Below the pieces are notes generated by a model that made no database searches, was not told the origin of the DNA, and worked only from the letters and a program-made list of their open reading frames with translations. DNA of 8,742 nucleotides from positions 1-8,742 of the forward strand of contig CAYTEH010000038.1 of the NCBI GenBank assembly GCA_964436765.1. The letters are read 5' to 3'. Shown here piece after piece: positions 5,798 to 8,742 of the stretch. This DNA comes from CAYTEH01 sp964436765 (GTDB lineage Bacteria > Patescibacteriota > Gracilibacteria > Peribacterales > Peribacteraceae). Position numbers and translations under genes: made by a program. Numbering within the stretch: the first letter of the stretch is position 1; every line of letters begins with the position of its first letter.

Positions 5798-6169
5798 ATG
5801 ACAACGTTACAACGCGTCGCCTACAAGACGTGGTTCGCACTCGCGGGTGCAGCGGCCTTCGCGCCAGTCGCATCGGCTGTTAACCTCGGAAGCAACGACC
5901 CGGGTGGCGACCTGCCCGAAGGCAGCAACCTCAACCTACGTGGTCTCGTCCTTGAAATCATCGGATGGGTTTTGAGCTTCCTGGCGCTCCTCGCCGTCAT
6001 CTACATCATCATCGCGGGTATCCGCCTGATCGTGTCGCAGGGCGATGACGACCAGAAAGGCAAGGCCAAGAAGACGATCATGTACGTGGTCGTCGGTCTT
6101 ATCGTCATCATCCTCGCCCGCGTCATCGTCGGCTTCGTCACCACCGAGGTGCCGAACATCGTCAACTAA
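5798..6169 (+). CDS. TrbC/VirB2-like pilin protein (T4SS pilin family, Mbov_0395-like)
   Basis: The 123-residue product has a signal peptide (basic start, hydrophobic core about 11-22, signal peptidase site ASA before V28). A short hydrophilic stretch follows, then helix 1 (about 51-79), a charged loop GDDDQKGKAKK (82-92) and helix 2 (about 93-115). This two-helix hairpin with a charged cytoplasmic loop is the hallmark of VirB2/TrbC pilins, which assemble into conjugative-type pili or surface fibres. It is widespread as a single gene in Patescibacteria. No VirB4, VirB6 or coupling protein lies in this window, so the export machinery must be elsewhere. A strong terminator follows 21 bases after the stop, so it ends its transcript. 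Its role could be adhesion, DNA uptake or secretion. Confidence 0.88.
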   Translation: MTTLQRVAYKTWFALAGAAAFAPVASAVNLGSNDPGGDLPEGSNLNLRGLVLEIIGWVLSFLALLAVIYIIIAGIRLIVSQGDDDQKGKAKKTIMYVVVGLIVIILARVIVGFVTTEVPNIVN

Positions 6170-6190
6170 TCGCTCAGTCAGTCTTTCAAG

Positions 6191-6220
6191 AAAGCGCATC
6201 TGTAGGGGTGCGCTTTTCTT
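6191..6220 (+). terminator. Intrinsic terminator of the pilin gene
   Basis: AAAGCGCA (6191-6198) and TGCGCTTT (6209-6216) form a perfect 8-bp stem with a 10-base loop, followed by TCTT. The A-run before and T-run after make it usable in both directions. The tail continues into a 16-bp perfect palindrome, TTTTCTTTAAAGAAAA (6214-6229). Confidence 0.8.
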
Positions 6221-6241
6221 TAAAGAAAAGATTTCCTTGTT

Positions 6242-6341
6242 CCTTCTCCCGCGAACGGGAGAAGGTGTCCCGCACCCTTGCTTCGCAAGGTGCGGGACGG
6301 ATGAGGGCCTCTCACTCGGTCTCTCCCCTGCGGGGGAGAGA
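6242..6341. repeat. Composite triple-hairpin REP-like element
   Basis: Three strong hairpins follow each other. First, CCTTCTCCCG/CGGGAGAAGG (6242-6251, 6256-6265). Second, GTCCCGCACC/GGTGCGGGAC with an inner TTGC/GCAA and one bulged C (6267-6298). Third, TCTCTCCCC/GGGGAGAGA (6320-6328, 6333-6341). The linker GGATGAGGGC and the hairpin arms match a type of dispersed palindromic repeat seen in many bacterial genomes. It lies between two convergent genes, the pilin and the PRC-barrel protein, where it could also block read-through from both sides. No coding frame is supported here. Confidence 0.75.
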
Positions 6342-6361
6342 AGTAGCCGAAGGGTCTTTCT

Positions 6362-6898
6362 CTACACAGCTTCGGGCAACGTCTCGATGATGGGCACCGT
6401 GCCTGCGGCGGGCTCGGGATCGGTGACGGCGGTGTCGCGTACGACGATGCGGTCCTTGCGCACCTCGAGAATCTGCCGCACGGGCAGGGGGATTCCCCAC
6501 GAGAAAAGGGTCTTCGGGAAGATCCATTCTGCCATGAAGTGCGATGTGTTGAACTGCACGTCGGCGCAGGTGCCGAGGCTCGCACCGCTCTCGGTGTAGA
6601 TGGGTTGCCCCAGGAGCGGACGCCCCTCCTCCAGCAGCGCGACGACACGGACATTCTCGTCTAAGGGGGTGAGAGCGTCCGGGCCCTCGATGCTCACTGC
6701 CGCACCCCAACGGCGGATATCCATGCCGGAAAGATAGAGCGTCTTGCCGGGGAACAGGCGCCGGGTGCGCACAAAGAATCCCTCCACCTTCGCGGTATTG
6801 GGATTCAACACGATCCCGTCGATGTATGCGAACACCTGGCGGCCCGTTTCCTCGTCTGCCACCTCCATGCCAAGAGCCGTCGTAAAGCGGACGTGCAT
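6362..6898 (-). CDS. PRC-barrel domain protein
   Basis: The 178-residue product begins with a PRC-barrel: RFTTALGMEVADEETGRQV, then YIDGIVLNPNTAKVEGFFV (about 4-44). A second, more divergent barrel starts at LGQPIYTESGASLGTCADV (about 96-114) and ends near residue 155. An acidic, Pro-rich tail follows. PRC-barrels occur in the ribosome-maturation factor RimM and in stand-alone proteins of largely unknown role, so no specific function can be given. It is cytoplasmic as far as can be seen, with no signal peptide or helix. The frame is open upstream to 6997, but the barrel begins right at the chosen ATG. Its start faces that of prs with only 31 bases between, and their -10 boxes overlap, so the two may be regulated together. 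Confidence 0.85.
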   Translation of the reverse strand: MHVRFTTALGMEVADEETGRQVFAYIDGIVLNPNTAKVEGFFVRTRRLFPGKTLYLSGMDIRRWGAAVSIEGPDALTPLDENVRVVALLEEGRPLLGQPIYTESGASLGTCADVQFNTSHFMAEWIFPKTLFSWGIPLPVRQILEVRKDRIVVRDTAVTDPEPAAGTVPIIETLPEAV

Positions 6899-6902
6899 GT
6901 GG

Positions 6903-6911
6903 TATACTGTA
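6903..6911. promoter_or_regulatory. Overlapping divergent promoters of prs and the PRC-barrel gene
   Basis: On the plus strand TATACT (6903-6908), preceded by TGG, forms an extended -10 box for prs, 21 bases before its ATG. On the minus strand TACAGT (6911-6906) lies exactly seven bases before the PRC-barrel ATG at 6898 and shares three bases with the plus-strand box. RNA polymerase could probably occupy only one at a time. Neither gene has a Shine-Dalgarno. Confidence 0.5.
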
Positions 6912-6929
6912 CCCGTACCGCACACACGA

Positions 6930-7865
6930 ATGCATCTCTTCACGGGATCCTCCCATCCGGCCCTGGCAGAAGACCTTGCGAAGGAATTGGGCGTCACACT
7001 GGGGAAAGTGACCAGGAAGAAGTTCAGCTGCGGCGAGAACTACGTGCGCTTCGACGAATCCGTGCGCGGGCAGGAGGTCTACATCGTGCAGACGGGCACA
7101 CTGAACCCCAACGAAGACGTGATGGAGCTCTGTCTCATGTGCCAGGCAGCCAAGCTGAGCTTCGCCAAGAGCGTGCACGTGATCGTCCCCCACTTCCCGT
7201 ATTCGCGCCAGGACCGGGTGAGCGAGCCGCGCGAGCCCATTTCGGCAAAACTGATGGCGCATCTGCTGGAAGAATCGGGTGCAGATCACGTGATCGTTCT
7301 CGATTTCCACTCCGACCAGATTCAGGGCTTTTTCGGCATCCCGGTGGACGCCATCGTGGCACGTCCCATCTTCGCCGAGTACTTCAAATCGAAAAAACTC
7401 AAAAACCCCGTGGTGGTGGCCCCGGACGTGGGCGGCGCCAAGCGCGCGAAGAAATTTGCCGACACGCTGGGGGCGGAACTGGCGATCTTGCATAAGAGCC
7501 GTCCGGCGCATCATCAGACGGAAATCCACGAGGTGGTGGGTGATATCGAAGGCAAGACCTGCATCCTCTTCGACGACATCATCGATACCGCTGGGACGCT
7601 CCTGAGCGCCAAAGACGCGCTGCTCGAACGCGGTGCGAACAAAGAGATCTATGCAGCCGCCACGCATGCGGTCTTCTCGGGCCCGGCCCTGGAGCGCCTG
7701 AAGAAAGCGAAGTTCACGGAGGTCGTGGTGACCGACAGCATGCCCATCTCAAAGAAGAGCCTCCCCTCCCTGCACGTCCTTCGAACGGCTCCGCTGCTGG
7801 CGCACGTCATCCGCAGTATCGAAAGCAAGAAGAGCGTCACCGACATCTACCACAGGAACGCCTGA
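6930..7865 (+). CDS. prs: Ribose-phosphate pyrophosphokinase (PRPP synthetase)
   Basis: Prs makes PRPP from ribose 5-phosphate and ATP, the precursor for nucleotide, NAD, histidine and tryptophan synthesis. The 311-residue product has the normal length. Visible motifs are SRQDR with REPISAKLMAHLL (92-113), the signature LDFHSDQIQGFFGIPVD (124-140), VVVAPDVGGAKRAKKFA (161-177), the flexible-loop HKSR with K189 and R191, and the PRPP-binding loop ILFDDIIDTAGT (212-223). All key elements are present, so it should be active. The frame is open upstream to 6744, but the family starts at MHLFTGSSHP, and the promoter lies between 6744 and 6930. The mRNA leader would be only about 15 bases with no Shine-Dalgarno. 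A short leader leaves little room for riboswitch control. Confidence 0.95.
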   Translation: MHLFTGSSHPALAEDLAKELGVTLGKVTRKKFSCGENYVRFDESVRGQEVYIVQTGTLNPNEDVMELCLMCQAAKLSFAKSVHVIVPHFPYSRQDRVSEPREPISAKLMAHLLEESGADHVIVLDFHSDQIQGFFGIPVDAIVARPIFAEYFKSKKLKNPVVVAPDVGGAKRAKKFADTLGAELAILHKSRPAHHQTEIHEVVGDIEGKTCILFDDIIDTAGTLLSAKDALLERGANKEIYAAATHAVFSGPALERLKKAKFTEVVVTDSMPISKKSLPSLHVLRTAPLLAHVIRSIESKKSVTDIYHRNA

Positions 7866-7870
7866 AGCTC

Positions 7871-7903
7871 GACGATCCAAAATCGAAAAATCTTTCGATC
7901 GTC
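7871..7903 (+). terminator. Possible weak terminator after prs
   Basis: GACGATC (7871-7877) pairs with GATCGTC (7897-7903), and a competing inner hairpin pairs ATCGAAA (7882-7888) with TTTCGAT (7893-7899). The stems are AT-rich and no T-run follows, so this is at best a weak terminator. The remaining bases up to 8029 hold no gene I can support. Confidence 0.3.
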
Positions 7904-8004
7904 TCCCTTCCACTATCGACAGGAGAATGATAGCTGAGGAAAACAAAAATGTATTTTTTGCAATACCTCTCTCACCGTCCGTTCTGTATTGTTTGGACGC
8001 TTTC

Positions 8005-8010
8005 TATTTA
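8005..8010 (+). promoter_or_regulatory. Candidate -10 box of the secreted-protein gene
   Basis: TATTTA in an AT-rich stretch lies 19 bases before ATG 8030. No clear -35 is seen. The leader (CCCCTGCCCCGTTTTTCT) is almost pure pyrimidine and lacks a Shine-Dalgarno. The box also argues for ATG 8030 over the in-frame ATG at 7949. Confidence 0.3.
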
Positions 8011-8029
8011 TCCCCTGCCCCGTTTTTCT

Positions 8030-8467
8030 ATGAAGAAACTTCTCTCCACGCTGGCGGCCGGTACGGTGGCGCTCAGCCTCACCGCCGTCACGCTTGCAGC
8101 CGAAGCCCCCGCCGGCTCCCCCTCCTCCGTCTCCAAGGGCGAGTGCGCCGGTATGCCCGATGCCGAACGCATCCAGTGCCTGAAGGAGCGCCAGAGGAAT
8201 CTCCTGAAGATGAAATTGAGCCGCGCTCAGAGCAAAATGAACCGCAAGGAACAGAAGTTCGAGACGAAGTTCAAAGCGAAGGTCGAGCGCATGACGCGCC
8301 GCTCGCTGGAGAAAGGAGTCCGCGCCGGCTGGAAGTCGAGCCGCCCGAACATGCTGAAGCCCTACAAGCCGGCCACGTCGTCATCGTCGTCCATGAGCTC
8401 CTCGATGAGTTCCGCCGCCAGCTCCGCAGCCTCCTCGGCCGCAAGCAGCACCTCATCCGCGAACTAA
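8030..8467 (+). CDS. Small secreted basic protein with Ser/Ala-rich tail, unknown function
   Basis: I do not recognise a family. The 145-residue product has a clear signal peptide: MKKLLSTLAAG, a hydrophobic core, and probable cleavage near TLAA (about residue 24). The mature part has two cysteines (C39, C50) that could form a disulfide. A long Lys/Arg-rich stretch at about 50-110 is likely helical or coiled-coil (ERQRNLLKMKLSRAQSK and following). From about residue 116 there is a low-complexity tail of Ser with Ala and Met, in which SSAA recurs. The strong positive charge suggests binding to an anionic surface polymer or nucleic acid, but that is inference. An in-frame ATG at 7949 would put 27 unlikely residues before the signal peptide. 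It has its own terminator. Confidence 0.82.
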   Translation: MKKLLSTLAAGTVALSLTAVTLAAEAPAGSPSSVSKGECAGMPDAERIQCLKERQRNLLKMKLSRAQSKMNRKEQKFETKFKAKVERMTRRSLEKGVRAGWKSSRPNMLKPYKPATSSSSSMSSSMSSAASSAASSAASSTSSAN

Positions 8468-8486
8468 TCAGCCGCAATCCACGAAG

Positions 8487-8515
8487 AAGCGGGGCCTTCC
8501 GGCTCCGCTTTTTTT
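8487..8515 (+). terminator. Intrinsic terminator of the secreted-protein gene
   Basis: AAGCGGGGCC (8487-8496) and GGCTCCGCTT (8501-8510) form a 10-bp stem (one G-U pair) with a TTCC loop, followed by TTTTT. This is a textbook intrinsic terminator 20 bases after the stop codon. Confidence 0.92.
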
Positions 8516-8549
8516 GTCCCTGAATGGACCGCTAGGCCGCGTGGCACGC

Positions 8550-8578
8550 AAAAAAAGCTTCTCGCCTCGCTGCGAGCT
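8550..8578 (-). terminator. Candidate terminator after tRNA-Ile
   Basis: On the minus strand AGCTCGC and GCGAGAAGCT can form an imperfect stem (core CTCGC/GCGAG, plus strand 8561-8565 and 8572-8576) followed by seven T residues (complement of 8550-8556). It begins nine bases past the encoded CCA of tRNA-Ile. Confidence 0.65.
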
Positions 8579-8586
8579 GTTTTACG

Positions 8587-8662
8587 TGGTGGGCGATGAT
8601 GGATTTGAACCATCGACCTCGACATTATCAGTGTCGCGCTCTAACCCCTGAGCTAATCGCCC
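8587..8662 (-). tRNA. tRNA-Ile (anticodon GAU)
   Basis: The minus strand gives a full cloverleaf: acceptor GGGCGAT/ATCGCCC, D stem GCTC/GAGC with loop AGGGGTTA, anticodon stem CGACA/TGTCG with loop CTGATAA (anticodon GAT), a five-base variable region, and T arm GATGG/CCATC with loop TTCAAAT. The discriminator is A and CCA is encoded. The length is 76 bases. A partial copy of its 5' end lies about 65 bases upstream. Confidence 0.97.
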
Positions 8663-8686
8663 GTGTTGTGAAAGATAGAATAGTGA

Positions 8687-8742
8687 CTAACCCCTGCCTG
8701 CCCGCCGTAGCCCGGAGGCGGAGGTGGGAGCTAATCGCCCGT
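8687..8742 (-). pseudogene. Truncated, interrupted tRNA-Ile 5' end (relic) at the window edge
   Basis: Plus-strand bases 8687-8696 equal 8641-8650, and 8728-8742 equal 8650-8664. Together they make up the first 24 or so bases of tRNA-Ile plus two upstream bases, in the same orientation as the intact gene. They are separated by the palindromic segment 8697-8727. The anticodon and T arms are missing. The match runs to the last base of the window, so the true extent upstream is unknown. Confidence 0.7.
8697..8728. repeat. Miniature palindromic element inserted in the tRNA-Ile relic
   Basis: The segment starts CCTGCCCGCC and ends GGCGGAGGTGGG, with the stem CCGCC/GGCGG (8702-8706, 8717-8721) and a ten-base loop. 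It splits the tRNA relic in the D loop, so removing it restores the tRNA sequence. Similar CCTGYCCGCC...GGCGGAGG hairpins are familiar as dispersed repeats in metagenomic bacterial contigs. Confidence 0.6.

Noticed and set aside
6744..6929. Upstream extension of the prs frame
   Set aside because: The family starts at MHLFTG (6930), and the prs promoter lies within this stretch. The extension is antisense to the PRC-barrel gene.
6312..7667. A 451-codon minus-strand frame opposite prs
   Set aside because: It covers prs in antisense and the PRC-barrel gene out of frame. Its composition is that of a shadow in GC-rich DNA.
7949..8029. ATG 7949 as start of the secreted protein
   Set aside because: It would bury the signal peptide behind 27 residues, and the AT-rich stretch looks like promoter DNA.

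Overview
This window looks like chromosomal DNA of a GC-rich member of the Patescibacteria (Candidate Phyla Radiation), possibly of the Peribacteria/Peregrinibacteria type. The lineage is an inference. It rests on a two-helix TrbC/VirB2-like pilin of the kind common in these genomes, a small secreted protein with a Ser/Ala tail, polytopic GT-C membrane proteins with a soluble tail, and start codons mostly without Shine-Dalgarno sequences. TGA is an ordinary stop here (genes end in TGA at 677, 815 and 7865), which argues against the UGA=Gly code of Gracilibacteria and Absconditabacteria.

Layout from left to right. (1) 99-677 (+) is a solo C-terminal half of a glycogen/starch-synthase-like glycosyltransferase with a degenerate acidic motif. 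(2) 678-814 is a gene-free stretch of REP-like dispersed repeats between convergent genes. (3) 815-2362 (-) and about 2501-3895 (+) are two divergent GT-C-type membrane proteins sharing a 138-bp promoter region. The second has no canonical start codon in the frame that carries its first helix and acidic motif. (4) 3902-3978 (-) is tRNA-Lys(CUU), with a truncated copy of its own 5' end 75 bp upstream. (5) 4151-5005 (-) is truB. (6) 5006-5138 is a divergent intergenic region built of two inverted five-unit GGGTTA-like hexamer arrays. (7) 5139-5693 (+) is a membrane protein and 5798-6169 (+) a T4SS-type pilin ending in a good terminator. (8) 6170-6361 holds that terminator and a triple-hairpin repeat. 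(9) 6362-6898 (-) is a PRC-barrel protein divergent from prs (6930-7865, +), with only 31 bp between the starts. (10) 8030-8467 (+) is a small secreted basic protein with its own terminator. (11) 8587-8662 (-) is tRNA-Ile(GAU), again with a truncated 5' copy upstream, this one split by a roughly 31-bp palindromic element at the window edge.

The genes mix housekeeping work (prs for nucleotide precursors, truB for tRNA modification, two tRNAs) with cell-surface work (two GT-C proteins, a pilin, a secreted protein, a polytopic membrane protein). I see no defence system, CRISPR array, transposase or phage gene. The most unusual signals are non-coding: both tRNA genes have same-strand 5' relics next to GC palindromes, the truB divergent region carries mirrored hexamer arrays, and several genes have a -10 box exactly seven bases before the start codon, which suggests leaderless mRNAs.
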